DNA of 64,000 nucleotides, from the NCBI RefSeq assembly GCF_017643475.1, contig NZ_JAEPNI010000002.1:558001-622000 (forward strand), read 5' to 3'. Source of the DNA: Maricaulis sp. GTDB taxonomy: Bacteria; Pseudomonadota; Alphaproteobacteria; Caulobacterales; Maricaulaceae. The translations under genes were made by a program, and so were the position numbers. The notes below the pieces were generated by a model. The model saw only the letters and a program-made list of their open reading frames with translations, was not told the origin of the DNA and searched no databases. Positions 45,074 through 54,585 of this stretch are shown here, piece after piece; position 1 is the first letter of the stretch, and the number at the start of each line of letters is the position of its first letter.

Positions 45074-45298
45074 ATGGAAGCGGAAGCAGCTCGTTACATC
45101 GGCGCCGGTCTGGCTTGCCTTGGTATGCTCGGTGCAGCCATTGGCGTTGGCAACATCTTCGGTTCCTTCCTTCAGGGCGCTATGCGCAACCCGTCTGCTG
45201 CTCAGCAGCAGTTCGGCAACCTGATCTTCGGCTTCGCCGTTACCGAGGCACTGGGCATCTTCTCCCTGCTCATCGCCCTGCTGGCCCTGTTCGGCTAA
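45074..45298 (+). CDS. atpE: F0 ATP synthase subunit c
   Basis: 74 residues. Two-helix hairpin: [20 protein letters not shown], polar loop [10 protein letters not shown], and [20 protein letters not shown] with the proton-carrying glutamate (TEALG). AAAGGAG precedes the ATG. Confidence 0.97.
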   Translation: MEAEAARYIGAGLACLGMLGAAIGVGNIFGSFLQGAMRNPSAAQQQFGNLIFGFAVTEALGIFSLLIALLALFG

Positions 45299-45382
45299 TA
45301 TCAGGTTCGCGCGGTAATCACCGGATTGCCGCGCGCTCTTGCTCCCTTTCGGGAGCACCTTTGACATAGGAGCAGGCGTTCC

Positions 45383-45937
45383 ATGACGCTCGCACCGGAA
45401 CAAGAAGCGGCTCACGGCGCAGATGCAGCTCACGCGGCATCGGACGTCTTCCCGCCCTTCGACCCGACATATTTCCCGTCCCAGCTCTTCTGGCTGGCGA
45501 TCAGCTTTGTAGTTCTCTACATCGCGCTGGATCGCTTTATCCTGCCGAAGATCAAGACGACGATCGAAGACCGCCGCGACCGTATCGCGGACGATCTGGA
45601 TGCCGCTGCCCAGGCGAAAGCTGATGCAGAAGCAGCCGGTGAGGCTTACGAGAAGTCCCTCGCGGAAGCTCGTTCCAAGGCTCACGGCATTGCTGCTGAC
45701 ACGCGTGACGCCCTGGACAAGGAACTGGCGCAGGAAGCTGCCAAGGTAGAAGCGGAACTGGCCGAGAAGCAGGAAGCTGCTGAAGCGTCCATTCGCGCTG
45801 CCAAGGACAAGGCTTTCGCCGAGGTTCGCGGTATCGCCGCCAGCGCAACGGCTGCTGCCGTTGAAGCCCTGGCCGGCGTTGAAGTCAGCGACAAAGACGC
45901 CGAGAAGGCTGTCGATGGCGCCATGAAGGGAGCTTGA
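45383..45937 (+). CDS. atpF: F0 ATP synthase subunit b'
   Basis: 184 residues. N-terminal extension, then one membrane span (SQLFWLAISFVVLYIALDRF) and a long charged coiled coil rich in A/E/K. FDPTYFPSQLFW marks the b' type of alphaproteobacteria. Peripheral stalk. It is coupled to the b gene by 2 bp. Confidence 0.92.
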   Translation: MTLAPEQEAAHGADAAHAASDVFPPFDPTYFPSQLFWLAISFVVLYIALDRFILPKIKTTIEDRRDRIADDLDAAAQAKADAEAAGEAYEKSLAEARSKAHGIAADTRDALDKELAQEAAKVEAELAEKQEAAEASIRAAKDKAFAEVRGIAASATAAAVEALAGVEVSDKDAEKAVDGAMKGA

Positions 45938-45939
45938 TC

Positions 45940-46476
45940 ATGCGGATTGCTGCTGAAGAAGCTTACGGCGAACAGAGCCTGGTCGAGTATCTGCTCGCAG
46001 ACCCGTCTTTCTACGCCTCCCTGGCCCTGGTCGTGTTCTTTGGCCTGCTCATGTACATGGGCGTGTTCAAGACGATCGCCAAGACGCTCGACGAGCGTGC
46101 CGAAGGCATCAAGAACGAACTCGAGGACGCCAAGCGCCTGCGCGAGGAAGCGGCTGAAATGCTCGCCTCCTACCAGCGCAAACAGCGTGAAGCCGAGGCG
46201 GAAGCCGAAGCGATCATCGCCCAAGCCAAGTCCGAGGCGAAGATGCTGAAGGAAGAGTCCCGCAAGGAACTCACCGAGCGCCTCGAGCGTCGCACGGCCA
46301 TGGCCGAACAGCGTATCGCCCAGGCCGAAGCCCAGGCTGCTGCAGAGGTCAAGGCCGCTGCTGCCGAGCTGGCTGCTGCCGCCGCCGAGGAAATCCTTCA
46401 GTCCAAGCTGAAGAAGACGGATCTGAATAAGATTGTCGATGCAGACATCAAGGCCGTTGCGGACCGCCTGAACTAA
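45940..46476 (+). CDS. atpF: F0 ATP synthase subunit b
   Basis: 178 residues from ATG 45940 (GGGAG 8 nt upstream; the TTG at 45934 is less likely). One membrane span (ALVVFFGLLMYMGVF), then a coiled-coil stalk (ELEDAKRLREEAAEML). Partners b' to hold F1. An intrinsic terminator follows; the F1 genes lie elsewhere, the usual alphaproteobacterial split. Confidence 0.94.
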   Translation: MRIAAEEAYGEQSLVEYLLADPSFYASLALVVFFGLLMYMGVFKTIAKTLDERAEGIKNELEDAKRLREEAAEMLASYQRKQREAEAEAEAIIAQAKSEAKMLKEESRKELTERLERRTAMAEQRIAQAEAQAAAEVKAAAAELAAAAAEEILQSKLKKTDLNKIVDADIKAVADRLN

Positions 46477-46501
46477 GGCTCGCAGCACTGTCGGAACGAA
46501 C

Positions 46502-46533
46502 AAGGCCCGGAGCATCTCCGGGCCTTTTCTTTT
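46502..46533 (+). terminator. Terminator of the F0 operon
   Basis: Perfect 10-bp stem (46502-46511 with 46517-46526, loop gcatc) followed by TTTTCTTTT, 25 bp after the b subunit stop. Confidence 0.9.
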
Positions 46534-46561
46534 GCCTGGTCAAAACGGGGGCAGCGCCTTG

Positions 46562-47650
46562 TCAGCCACACCCGAGCTCGATCTCGAAGAGCCGGTGCGC
46601 AAATTCGAACATCTGTCCCTGACTGGTGTCGACATTGGTCGTCATGGCGGCACCAATCCTGCGGGCAGGCAGGTAGGCAGAGATCATGTTCGACGCGCCA
46701 TTGGACCCTGCCTGCGTTGAAACAGTGAACTGTTCGCCACATAGCTCCCACGTAGAGAAGCGTCCACCATAGGCATATCGGCTGTCAGGCACCTGGACCG
46801 AACGAAACTCGCCCAGGCTGTCCGGGTTCAGCACATCGCCATCATCAAGCGCGCGCTCCAGCCGCTGCAGGTCCCGGGCCGTCGTATAGCTGCCCTTGAA
46901 CCATTGCGGGGTCCAGTAATCGCCCTGCCCGTTGGCATCCGCCGGATCAAACCCGATGGCGACATCGAGAACATGCGGCTCCGTGCTGCCCAGATCATGG
47001 ATATATCCGCCACTCTGGCTCATGCCTGCCCGGGTGAAGACAAAATCCTGCCGGGCCTCCGGATAGCTCATGCCTGAAGCCCGCTCGACAACATGCTGAA
47101 CGAGCAACCAGTTGACGAGAACATAGTCGAACACCTCGCCCGGAACCTGGTTGAGATCGCCACTGGCGAATTCGGTCACGGCCTGTGTGCTGCTCATGGC
47201 ATCGACACGTTCGGCCTCGCCGGACGCGATCCTTCTGAAGGCATTGACCATGTCGTTGGGCAAGCCGGACCGGTTTGTGAGCAGGTCACGCAGGGTGACC
47301 GCACTGCCCGTATCGGCCCGGTAGTCAGGCAGGTAGTCCGAAATCGGGGCATCGAGATCCAGCACGCCCTGTTCCACGAGTGCAAAGACGGTGATGGCCG
47401 CGAAGTATTTTTCCACCGACCCCGTCTGGAAACGGGTGTCCATGGTCAGGGGCCGGTCCGTTTCAGGGTCAGCCGTCCCGTGCACATAACGAACATCCTG
47501 ATCACCGTCGAACAGGATCACACCGTTGAACGCGCGCGACTGCGCCCAGTTTTCAATCTCGGCCTGCAATCCGGCGGCCTGGTCCTCTGCCTGGACAGAA
47601 CCGGAAACCAGAGCCGCAATACCGGCCAGCAGGGCTTGTCTTACTAACAT
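46562..47650 (-). CDS. Beta-lactamase-family serine hydrolase with altered motifs
   Basis: 362 residues, signal peptide (LVRQALLAGIAALVSGSVQA). The SxxK nucleophile is present (TGSVEKYFAA). The expected YxN reads YVL, and the expected HxG/KTG block reads TQAGSNGASN. So two of the three active-site motifs of class C/PBP4-like hydrolases differ, unlike the enzyme at 55109. Probably a periplasmic hydrolase of unusual specificity or a binding protein. Confidence 0.8.
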   Translation of the reverse strand: MLVRQALLAGIAALVSGSVQAEDQAAGLQAEIENWAQSRAFNGVILFDGDQDVRYVHGTADPETDRPLTMDTRFQTGSVEKYFAAITVFALVEQGVLDLDAPISDYLPDYRADTGSAVTLRDLLTNRSGLPNDMVNAFRRIASGEAERVDAMSSTQAVTEFASGDLNQVPGEVFDYVLVNWLLVQHVVERASGMSYPEARQDFVFTRAGMSQSGGYIHDLGSTEPHVLDVAIGFDPADANGQGDYWTPQWFKGSYTTARDLQRLERALDDGDVLNPDSLGEFRSVQVPDSRYAYGGRFSTWELCGEQFTVSTQAGSNGASNMISAYLPARRIGAAMTTNVDTSQGQMFEFAHRLFEIELGCG

Positions 47651-47784
47651 TCACTTCTCTCGATCTTGCTCATCAACGCCGATTTGCGTTGGCATGGCTG
47701 CAAGCTAACGCGGACACAGGAGAGCCGTCCCGACCACTAGATGACCGGACGATACCGTTTGTCGATTTTGCAGAAATGAGACGA

Positions 47785-48102
47785 CTATTCCGCCGGGTCG
47801 GCAGCCTTGTCCTTCTCACCGAATGCCCATTTCACGCGCTTCCAAAGCCAGGGGAAACGCTTGAGCATCTGGGTGATCCAGCCATGCAGCGTCTTGGACG
47901 CTGCCGCCACAAGAACCAGACCGAGGAAACCGATCATTGCGCCGATCGGGAGAATGGGGGTCAGCAGGCCCACCGGTACAGCGATGGCCATAAGGGCTAG
48001 CCCCAGTGCCACAGCAACAGCACGGATCACCAGCACCACGACGGCGCCGAAGGCATTTGAGCGTGCCCATCCGTTCAGTTGCTCGTTCATGGCTGTGACC
48101 AT
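47785..48102 (-). CDS. Small membrane protein, function unknown
   Basis: 105 residues from ATG 48102 (GGGG upstream); the open frame extends 37 codons further but without typical composition. Two hydrophobic segments (AFGAVVVLVIRAVAVALGLALM and VGLLTPILPIGAMIGFLGLVLV) precede a basic tail (KRFPWLWKRVKWAFGEKD). No family recognised. Monocistronic; 257 bp upstream carry no gene or RNA that I can support. Confidence 0.6.
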   Translation of the reverse strand: MVTAMNEQLNGWARSNAFGAVVVLVIRAVAVALGLALMAIAVPVGLLTPILPIGAMIGFLGLVLVAAASKTLHGWITQMLKRFPWLWKRVKWAFGEKDKAADPAE

Positions 48103-48359
48103 CTCCAACCCCGTCTGCCGGTGCGCGACTTCTTTGTCCGCGCGGCCAGACAGGAAACACTTAATTCGTAAACGTGACCCCAATGCGAGACAAAAGCGCC
48201 CAAATTCGGGCACGATCTGCGCTTCGTTTCACGCCTGTTGCATATCAGCATCAAATCGACCGGGAATCGTCGAAAGGCTCGGCTAGCAAGACGAATATGG
48301 GGGCTGTCAGGCGCCGAGGAAAGTCCCGCGGCCAGTTCTCGCTGTTCCTGCCTCATAAA

Positions 48360-49280
48360 TTAATCGAGAGCGCTATTTTCGCCTGCAATCGACACCGGTT
48401 GCACGCCACATGACCGGCCTGGCGGGGTCGATGGTGTCCAGTGACGGGCGAGGAAGGGCCAGACCTCGTCATAAAGACCGTCACGCACAAGGGTCGCGTG
48501 ATCAGCGCCCTCGATTTCGACAAACTGGCTGGGCTCAGGCGCCATCGCAGCGAGGTTCGCTCCGTGGCGGGAAGGAATGAGACGGTCTTCAGAGCCGTGC
48601 ACGATCAGGACCGGCTCATCGAGCGCCCCGATCCACTGGTCCGAGCGATAGGTGTTCCGCATGAACATGGAAAACGGGTAGAGCGGGAATTTCTCTCCCG
48701 CCAGCTGGCTCATCGACATATAGGGTGCTTCCAGTATCAGGCCGCCAACCGCATTCGTCGCCGCCAGCCGCACGGCCGGGCCGGAGCCGAGAGAGAAGCC
48801 GTGAACAATGATGTCATCGGGATTGATGTCCCGGCGCAGCAGCCAGGACAGGCCGGCCTGGGCATCGATCTGCAGCCCCTCTTCACTGGGCGCGCCGGTC
48901 GATCCGGAATAGCCGCGATAATAGACAGCCAGGAAACCGGCGCCCTGTTCGTGCAGGCGACGCCAGCGTCCGGACTGGATTTCCGGCCGCCCTGCATTGC
49001 CGTCGAAAAACAGGAATGTCGGACAGCCCTGCTCCGCTTCCGCATACCAGGCGGTCAGAGCTTCCCCGTCCGCGGTGTTCAGGCGAACTGGATGGATCCA
49101 GTCCTGGCTGGGCGCCACACGTTCGGTCGACGGGTGGTAGAGGAAGTCCGACTCGCTGAGCCACAGGAGACCGCCGAGAAGCACATAAATCCCGACAGCA
49201 AACAGCACGACATCGCGCAGGCGCGTCGTCCAGCCGGTGCGGCGGAAACTCAGGCGGGTGGATGTGTTACGGGCAGGCAT
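48360..49280 (-). CDS. Membrane-anchored alpha/beta hydrolase (BEM46-like)
   Basis: 306 residues from ATG 49280. N-terminal anchor (DVVLFAVGIYVLLGGLLWL, ~18-36), then LYHPSTERVAPSQDW typical of the ABHD13/BEM46 group. Nucleophile elbow GFSLGSGPA, Asp in HGSEDRLIP, His in GADHATL form the triad. Substrate unknown; likely ester or peptide hydrolase. Confidence 0.85.
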   Translation of the reverse strand: MPARNTSTRLSFRRTGWTTRLRDVVLFAVGIYVLLGGLLWLSESDFLYHPSTERVAPSQDWIHPVRLNTADGEALTAWYAEAEQGCPTFLFFDGNAGRPEIQSGRWRRLHEQGAGFLAVYYRGYSGSTGAPSEEGLQIDAQAGLSWLLRRDINPDDIIVHGFSLGSGPAVRLAATNAVGGLILEAPYMSMSQLAGEKFPLYPFSMFMRNTYRSDQWIGALDEPVLIVHGSEDRLIPSRHGANLAAMAPEPSQFVEIEGADHATLVRDGLYDEVWPFLARHWTPSTPPGRSCGVQPVSIAGENSALD

Positions 49281-49339
49281 GCCTCCCCCTAACCTCCCTT
49301 CTTGGCAGTCTTGCGGCAAGGTCGCGGCCAATAAGAGAC

Positions 49340-49366
49340 GGGGATACACCGGCCTGGTGTATCCCC
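49340..49366 (-). terminator. Terminator after gcvPB
   Basis: Perfect 11-bp stem (49340-49350 with 49356-49366, loop of 5) between gcvPB and the hydrolase gene. No strong T run on the minus side. Confidence 0.6.
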
Positions 49367-49401
49367 TCAATTTTCACCCGGAAGTGGGGTAAATGCCCGG
49401 C

Positions 49402-50976
49402 TTACTCAGCCGCTTCCATTTCATTCGATTCCGACGGATGCCAGCGCAGGACCGGCTGGCGCGCCGCGCGGGTCTCGTCGAGACGCTTGGTCGGTGCGTG
49501 GATCGGGGCCGCCTGGAAGCGGTCCGTCTCGCCAGCCTTGGCAGCAAGGGACAGAGCTTCCAGCACGTTGATGAAACGGTCGAGACCGGACTTCGACTCC
49601 GTCTCGGTTGGCTCGATCAGCATGGCACCGTGAACGACCAGCGGGAAATACATGGTCATCGGGTGATAGCCCTCGTCGATCATCGCCTTGGCAAAGTCGA
49701 GCGTGGTGACACCCGTGCCTTCCAGGAAACGGTCATCGAACAGGGCTTCGTGCATGCACACACCGTCAAAGGCCGGGGTCATGACGTGTTTAAGACGCGC
49801 CTGGATGTAGTTGGCGTTGAGGACAGCGTCCTCGGCCACTTGTTTCAGACCATCCGAACCGTGGCTCATCATATAGGTCAGGGCGCGGGTGAACATGCCC
49901 ATCTGGCCATGGAAGGCCGCCATGCGACCAAAGGGCTCGCCTGCGGCATCGGCCTCGTGCTCGACCAGCTCCCAGTCATTGCCGTTCTGGACCACGTAGG
50001 GCACCGGCGCGTGCGGCGCGAGCGCCTCGGACAGGACCGTCGGGCCGGAACCGGGGCCACCACCGCCGTGCGGGGTAGAGAAGGTCTTGTGCAGGTTGAT
50101 GTGCATGGCGTCGACGCCGAGATCACCCGGACGCACACGACCGACGATGGCGTTGAAGTTCGCACCATCGCAGTAGAAATAGCCGCCCGCCTCGTGGATC
50201 AGGTCAGCGATCTCGCGAATGTCACGCTCGAACAGGCCACACGTGTTGGGGTTGGTCAGCATGATGCCGGCGACATCATCGCCCAGCTTGGCCTTGAAGG
50301 CCTCCATGTCGACACGGCCGGTTTCGTCAGCCGGGATTTCGTCACAGGTGAAACCACACTGGACCGCGGTAGCCGGATTGGTGCCGTGGGCACTTTCCGG
50401 AACCAGGACACGGCGACGATGGGTCTGGCCGTCGGCGTCCAGCTTGGCGCGGATCGCCATCATGCCGCAGAACTCGCCATGAGCACCGGCTTTCGGCGAC
50501 ATCGCCACACCCGGCATGCCGGTCAGCGTCATCAGCCAGTGCGCCAGCTCACCGATCACCTGGTAAGCGCCCTGTACGGTCGAGGCCGGCTGCATCGGGT
50601 GCACATCGGCAAAACCCGGCAGTCGCGCCATTTTCTCGTTGAGACGCGGATTGTGTTTCATCGTGCACGAACCGAGCGGGTAGAGACCCAGATCGATCGC
50701 GTAATTCTTGCGCGACAGGCGCACATAATGGCGCATGGTCTCCGGCTCGGAGAGGCCCGGCAGGCCCAGCTCGGACTGGCGCGCAAGACCGCCCAGGCGG
50801 CTCGGCGTGCCTTTCGGCTCGGGCAGGTCAACACCGGTCTGCACGGCAGAGCCGCGCTCATAGATCAGCGGTTCCGCCTGTTCCAGGCCCTTGGAGCCGG
50901 AGGTGGTCTCGGCGTATCCGCCGGTTGCGATATTGTCCGCCATGCGGGTCGGACGTCCTTGGGTATTCATGGGCAT
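49402..50976 (-). CDS. gcvPB: Glycine dehydrogenase (decarboxylating) subunit 2
   Basis: 524 residues in a TGATG overlap with gcvPA. PLP lysine in HINLHKTFSTPHGGGGPG; glycine-rich GSCTMKHNPRLNEK and HGTNPATAVQCGF. It is one half of the split P protein that decarboxylates glycine and passes the aminomethyl group to GcvH. The N-terminal 25 residues may be optional. Last gene of the gcv operon. Confidence 0.96.
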   Translation of the reverse strand: MPMNTQGRPTRMADNIATGGYAETTSGSKGLEQAEPLIYERGSAVQTGVDLPEPKGTPSRLGGLARQSELGLPGLSEPETMRHYVRLSRKNYAIDLGLYPLGSCTMKHNPRLNEKMARLPGFADVHPMQPASTVQGAYQVIGELAHWLMTLTGMPGVAMSPKAGAHGEFCGMMAIRAKLDADGQTHRRRVLVPESAHGTNPATAVQCGFTCDEIPADETGRVDMEAFKAKLGDDVAGIMLTNPNTCGLFERDIREIADLIHEAGGYFYCDGANFNAIVGRVRPGDLGVDAMHINLHKTFSTPHGGGGPGSGPTVLSEALAPHAPVPYVVQNGNDWELVEHEADAAGEPFGRMAAFHGQMGMFTRALTYMMSHGSDGLKQVAEDAVLNANYIQARLKHVMTPAFDGVCMHEALFDDRFLEGTGVTTLDFAKAMIDEGYHPMTMYFPLVVHGAMLIEPTETESKSGLDRFINVLEALSLAAKAGETDRFQAAPIHAPTKRLDETRAARQPVLRWHPSESNEMEAAE

Positions 50977-52319
50977 CAGAGAACACTCCGCAGGGCTTTA
51001 TCGAAGATGGCGATATCTTCGTCCGTGTTGATCTCGGTCGCGGCCACGAGGAGCACGTCCTCGAACTGGCTCGGGAAGAGGCGGCTGGCCGGCACGCCGG
51101 CGAGCACACCCACCTTGGCCAGCGCGTCGACGACTTCATTGGCATTTTTCGGCAGGCGAACCGCGAACTCGTTGAAGAAGGCATCATTGAGCACCTCGAC
51201 GCCGTCAATGGCGTCGAGCGCATCGGCCAGGCTGCAGGCGGTCTCGTGATTGATCACGGCCATCTGCTTGAGGCCCTTCTCGCCCAGCAGCGTCATGTGG
51301 ATGGTGAAGGCCAACGCACACAAACCGGCATTGGTACAGATGTTCGACGTCGCCTTGTCACGGCGGATATGCTGTTCGCGCGTCGACAGCGTCAGCACGA
51401 AGCCGCGGCGGCCATCGGCATCCACCGTCTCACCGGCCAGGCGGCCCGGCATCTGGCGAATGAAGCGACGATCATCCTTACAGGCAAACAGGCCCACATA
51501 AGGACCGCCGAAATTGAGACCAACACCGATCGACTGGCCCTCGCCGACTGCGATATCCGCACCCATGGCACCCGGCGCCTCGATGAGGCCGAGGGACACG
51601 ACTTCGGTGAAGGCGGCAATCACCAGCGCGCCCTTGGCGTGGGCTGCCTCGGAGATGGCCCGCAGATCATGCAGCTGGCCGAACACATCCGGCGTCTGCA
51701 CGACGACACAGGCGGTCTCGTCGTCGATGGCGTTGATCAGCGTTTCCAGACCACCCAGGCGCGGCTCGGTGACCTCGATCTCGACATCGGAATATTTCGC
51801 CAGCGTCTTGGAGGCCTCGACATAGTGCGGATGCACATTGCCCGCCATGACCGCCTTCATGCGGCGCGTGACGCGTGCCGCCATCATGACCGCCTCGGCG
51901 CAGGCCGTGGAGCCGTCATACATGGAGGCATTGGCCACATCCATGCCGGTCAGCTGGGCGACCTGGGTCTGGAATTCAAACAGAGTCTGCAGCGTGCCCT
52001 GCGAGATTTCCGGCTGGTACGGCGTATAGGCCGTCAGGAATTCCGAACGCTGGATCAGGTGATCCACGGTGGACGGGATGTGGTGCTTGTAAGCGCCCGC
52101 CCCCACAAAGAACGGCACGGAAGACGCCGAGACGTTCTTCGACGACATCGCCGACATGGCCCGCTCGACCTGGAGCTCGCCCTGTTTCTTCGGCAGATCG
52201 ATCAACCCGTCCAGCCGGCCCACCTCGGGCACGTCGACGAACAGATCATCAATGGAAGCCACGCCGATCGCATCGAGCATGTCCTTCCGGTCAGTCTCTG
52301 TGTGAGGGAGATAACGCAT
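50976..52319 (-). CDS. gcvPA: Glycine dehydrogenase (decarboxylating) subunit 1
   Basis: 447 residues from ATG 52319 (GGGA upstream); the frame extends upstream into the preceding gene but [19 protein letters not shown] is the usual start. Motifs: [35 protein letters not shown] and [12 protein letters not shown]. Non-PLP half of P protein. Stop and gcvPB start overlap; its start overlaps the stop of the membrane gene (TAATG). Confidence 0.96.
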   Translation of the reverse strand: MRYLPHTETDRKDMLDAIGVASIDDLFVDVPEVGRLDGLIDLPKKQGELQVERAMSAMSSKNVSASSVPFFVGAGAYKHHIPSTVDHLIQRSEFLTAYTPYQPEISQGTLQTLFEFQTQVAQLTGMDVANASMYDGSTACAEAVMMAARVTRRMKAVMAGNVHPHYVEASKTLAKYSDVEIEVTEPRLGGLETLINAIDDETACVVVQTPDVFGQLHDLRAISEAAHAKGALVIAAFTEVVSLGLIEAPGAMGADIAVGEGQSIGVGLNFGGPYVGLFACKDDRRFIRQMPGRLAGETVDADGRRGFVLTLSTREQHIRRDKATSNICTNAGLCALAFTIHMTLLGEKGLKQMAVINHETACSLADALDAIDGVEVLNDAFFNEFAVRLPKNANEVVDALAKVGVLAGVPASRLFPSQFEDVLLVAATEINTDEDIAIFDKALRSVL

Positions 52320-52732
52320 TAGGATTTCCCACGAAGTTTTTTGATCCAAAGAAAGGCCGGCCGATGCCAGCCCATAGTGACAGTGATGGTGACGACAGGA
52401 ATGAGAACGGCGATCGGAAGCACGATCCCCACCCACCCAGCTTTCAGAGTTTCGCTAACAAAGGCGGGAACACCCGCGATTACCAGAAGAGCGAAAGCCC
52501 CCCACATTAAGTAGCTGATCAGTCGGGCTAGCGTGTAACCAGCGACACTAGGATCGCTCTTTCCTCTCAAGGCGAAGATCAGGACGATTACCCTGTACAA
52601 CACCAGCAGGGCATATCCGCCGAGTAGAACTAAGCCGAATGGCGTCAGTTCGTTACCGACCAAGCGGTAGCTGATGAAGCCGCCAGCCAGAACAGCTAGC
52701 ACCAAGCTTATGAGCGCCTGACGTACCATCAA
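52319..52732 (-). CDS. Membrane protein inserted in the gcv operon
   Basis: 137 residues with four predicted spans ([76 protein letters not shown]) and a basic tail. I do not recognise a family. Three 60-base samples (52441-52620) each give 32 G/C, 53%, lower than the surrounding genes. Its start is 4 nt after gcvH and its stop overlaps gcvPA, so it is fully coupled. Not a normal gcv component. Confidence 0.75.
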   Translation of the reverse strand: MMVRQALISLVLAVLAGGFISYRLVGNELTPFGLVLLGGYALLVLYRVIVLIFALRGKSDPSVAGYTLARLISYLMWGAFALLVIAGVPAFVSETLKAGWVGIVLPIAVLIPVVTITVTMGWHRPAFLWIKKLRGKS

Positions 52733-52736
52733 CGCA

Positions 52737-53102
52737 CTACGCGATGTGCTCGTTGTAAGCGGCTTCGTCCATCAGGCCTTCCAGCTGGGAAGCGTCGGAC
52801 AGTTTGAACTTCACGAACCAGCCGCCTGCGGTCGGCTCTTCATTGACCTTGGCCGGCTCACCTTCCAGCTCGCCATTGACCTCAACGATCTCGCCATCGA
52901 CCGGTGCGTAGACTTCGGAGGCCGCCTTGACGGATTCGACAACCGCGAACTCATCGCCCTTGGACACGGTCTTGCCGACATCCGGCAGCTCGACAAAGAC
53001 CACATCGCCCAGCTGCTCAGCGGCATAGGCCGTAATGCCAACCGTGGCGACATCGCCGTCTATGGTGATCCACTCATGGTCTTCAGTAAATTTCGTGCTC
53101 AT
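52737..53102 (-). CDS. gcvH: Glycine cleavage system H protein
   Basis: 121 residues. Lipoyl domain with the modified lysine in ESVKAASE and the family start [25 protein letters not shown] near the end. It shuttles the aminomethyl group between P, T and L proteins. Confidence 0.97.
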   Translation of the reverse strand: MSTKFTEDHEWITIDGDVATVGITAYAAEQLGDVVFVELPDVGKTVSKGDEFAVVESVKAASEVYAPVDGEIVEVNGELEGEPAKVNEEPTAGGWFVKFKLSDASQLEGLMDEAAYNEHIA

Positions 53103-53126
53103 GATTTTCCCTTCCCCTGTAAAGAG

Positions 53127-54224
53127 TTATCCGCGATAGAAATTGTTCGGAACGAACGGCATCTTGGTCACCGTCGCTGCGCGCGCCCGACCGCGCACAA
53201 TCAGATCGACCTCGGTGCCCTCAGCCATGAAGGCGCGGTCGATATAGCCCATGGCAACCGGACCCTCGATGGTCGGGCCGAAGCCGCCAGAGGTCACGAT
53301 ACCGATGATGTTTCCGTCCTTGTCTGCGATTTCCGCACCCTCGCGCGCCGGCGCGCCCTCGAGGCGCAGGCCGATGCGTTTCTGACAGGTCTTGTCCTGG
53401 ATCTGCTGGGCGATGATGGCCGCGCCCGGGAAATCACCGCGCTCGCGACGAGTCTTGGCCATGGCCCAGATCAGCGAGGCTTCAACCGGCGTGCGGTTCT
53501 CGTCCATGTCATGGCCGTAAAGGCAAAGACCGGCTTCCAGGCGCAGGCTGTCACGCGCGCCGAGACCAATCGCCTCGACCTCATCCTGGGCCAGCAGCAG
53601 TTTTGCGATCCGAGCGCCATCCGCCTCCGGGATGGAAATCTCGAAACCGTCCTCGCCCGTATAGCCGGAGCGCGAGATCAGCACCTCGACACCGTCCAGC
53701 TCAAACGCGCCGCACTGCATGAAGACCATTTCGCAGGCTGCCGGGCAAAGACGTGCCATGACATCTTTGGCTTCCGGTCCTTGCAGGGCCAGAAGGGCGC
53801 GGTCGTTGATACGGGTCAGCGTGCCCTTGCCCGCCGTCGCCGCCTCGATCAGCGCGAAATCCTCATTCTTGGTGGCTGCATTGACGACCAGGAACAGGCC
53901 GTCACCGGCCGGACGCGAGACCATGAGATCGTCGCGGATACCGCCCTTGTCGTTCAGCAGCAGGGTATATTTCTGTTCGCCGGCACCCAGGGCCGAAAGG
54001 TCCGCCGTGATCAGCGCTTCCAGCGCGGCCTCGTCACCGACATACCGCGCCTGGCCCATGTGGGAGACGTCAAACAGGCCCGCCTTGGCGCGGCAATGAT
54101 TGTGCTCGCCCATGATGCCGAGCGGGTACTGGACCGGCATGTCGTAGCCGGCGAACGGCACCATCTTGCCGCCCAGCTCGACGTGCAGGGCGTGAAGCGG
54201 TGTCTTGAGAAGAGTGTCGGTCAT
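53127..54224 (-). CDS. gcvT: Aminomethyltransferase (T protein)
   Basis: 365 residues from ATG 54224, which follows the riboswitch; upstream codons of the open frame lie inside the aptamers. Motifs: FDVSHMGQARYVG, RISRSGYTGEDGFEI (as LISRSGYTGEDGF), GLGARDSLRLEAGLCLYGHD. It makes 5,10-methylene-THF and ammonia. First gene of the gcv operon. Confidence 0.97.
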   Translation of the reverse strand: MTDTLLKTPLHALHVELGGKMVPFAGYDMPVQYPLGIMGEHNHCRAKAGLFDVSHMGQARYVGDEAALEALITADLSALGAGEQKYTLLLNDKGGIRDDLMVSRPAGDGLFLVVNAATKNEDFALIEAATAGKGTLTRINDRALLALQGPEAKDVMARLCPAACEMVFMQCGAFELDGVEVLISRSGYTGEDGFEISIPEADGARIAKLLLAQDEVEAIGLGARDSLRLEAGLCLYGHDMDENRTPVEASLIWAMAKTRRERGDFPGAAIIAQQIQDKTCQKRIGLRLEGAPAREGAEIADKDGNIIGIVTSGGFGPTIEGPVAMGYIDRAFMAEGTEVDLIVRGRARAATVTKMPFVPNNFYRG

Positions 54225-54269
54225 CAATCGGGTCCTTGCGCAACAGTGATCCGCAAGCGTCGCCGCCTG

Positions 54270-54480
54270 CAGCCATTGCCCCCGCTGTCCCGATAACCTG
54301 AGAGATTCCGCGCCAGCCCCGCTTGCCCGGGACGACGCTTGCTCCGTCGGTGGGATGCTTGCCAAACGCGCGCATCCACTTTCCAGCGTTTTTCTCGTCC
54401 GCGGTCCCTTGGCCTGAGCGTTTCCGGGGCGGTTGCGCCTTCGGCGCCGGCTTATTCGCCGGTCTCTCCCGCGGGGAGAA
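54270..54480 (-). promoter_or_regulatory. Tandem glycine riboswitch
   Basis: On the minus strand two aptamers appear before gcvT. The first has GGGAGAG, GCCGAAGGCGCAA, then GAAACGCTCAGG and GGGACCGCGGAC. The second has GACGGAGCAAGCGTC, then GGAATCTCTCAGG and GGGACAGCGGGG. These are the conserved cores of the gcvT RNA motif. It accounts for most of the 361-bp gap between gcvT and the gene at 54586. No strong terminator stem was assigned to the expression platform. Confidence 0.88.
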
Positions 54481-54526
54481 GTGGCCTGTAAAACGGACCT
54501 CGCGTCCGGTCAAACAGATTTGCAGG

Positions 54527-54554
54527 ACTCTAGGCCGGGATGCCGGTGAGTCAA
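54527..54554 (-). promoter_or_regulatory. Promoter of the gcv operon
   Basis: Minus strand TTGACT (54549-54554), 16-bp spacer, TAGAGT (54527-54532), just upstream of the riboswitch. Confidence 0.6.
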
Positions 54555-54585
54555 TGCGATTTGACGGTGGATTTCCGGCTTCGTT

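Noticed and set aside
43850-45685. 611-residue frame opposite the atp genes
   Set aside because: Antisense to well-recognised atpI, atpB, atpE and b'; composition is His/Arg/Gln-rich, typical of a shadow frame.
48316-48326. gaggaaagtcc, the conserved core of RNase P RNA
   Set aside because: Only about 30 bp remain before the alpha/beta hydrolase gene; no room for a 350-400 nt RNA and no matching P4 partner or flanking helices.
49393-51249. 618-residue frame opposite gcvPB
   Set aside because: Shadow of a clear P-protein gene.
54225-54365. N-terminal extension of gcvT
   Set aside because: Lies within the leader and second riboswitch aptamer; the conserved T-protein start is at 54224.
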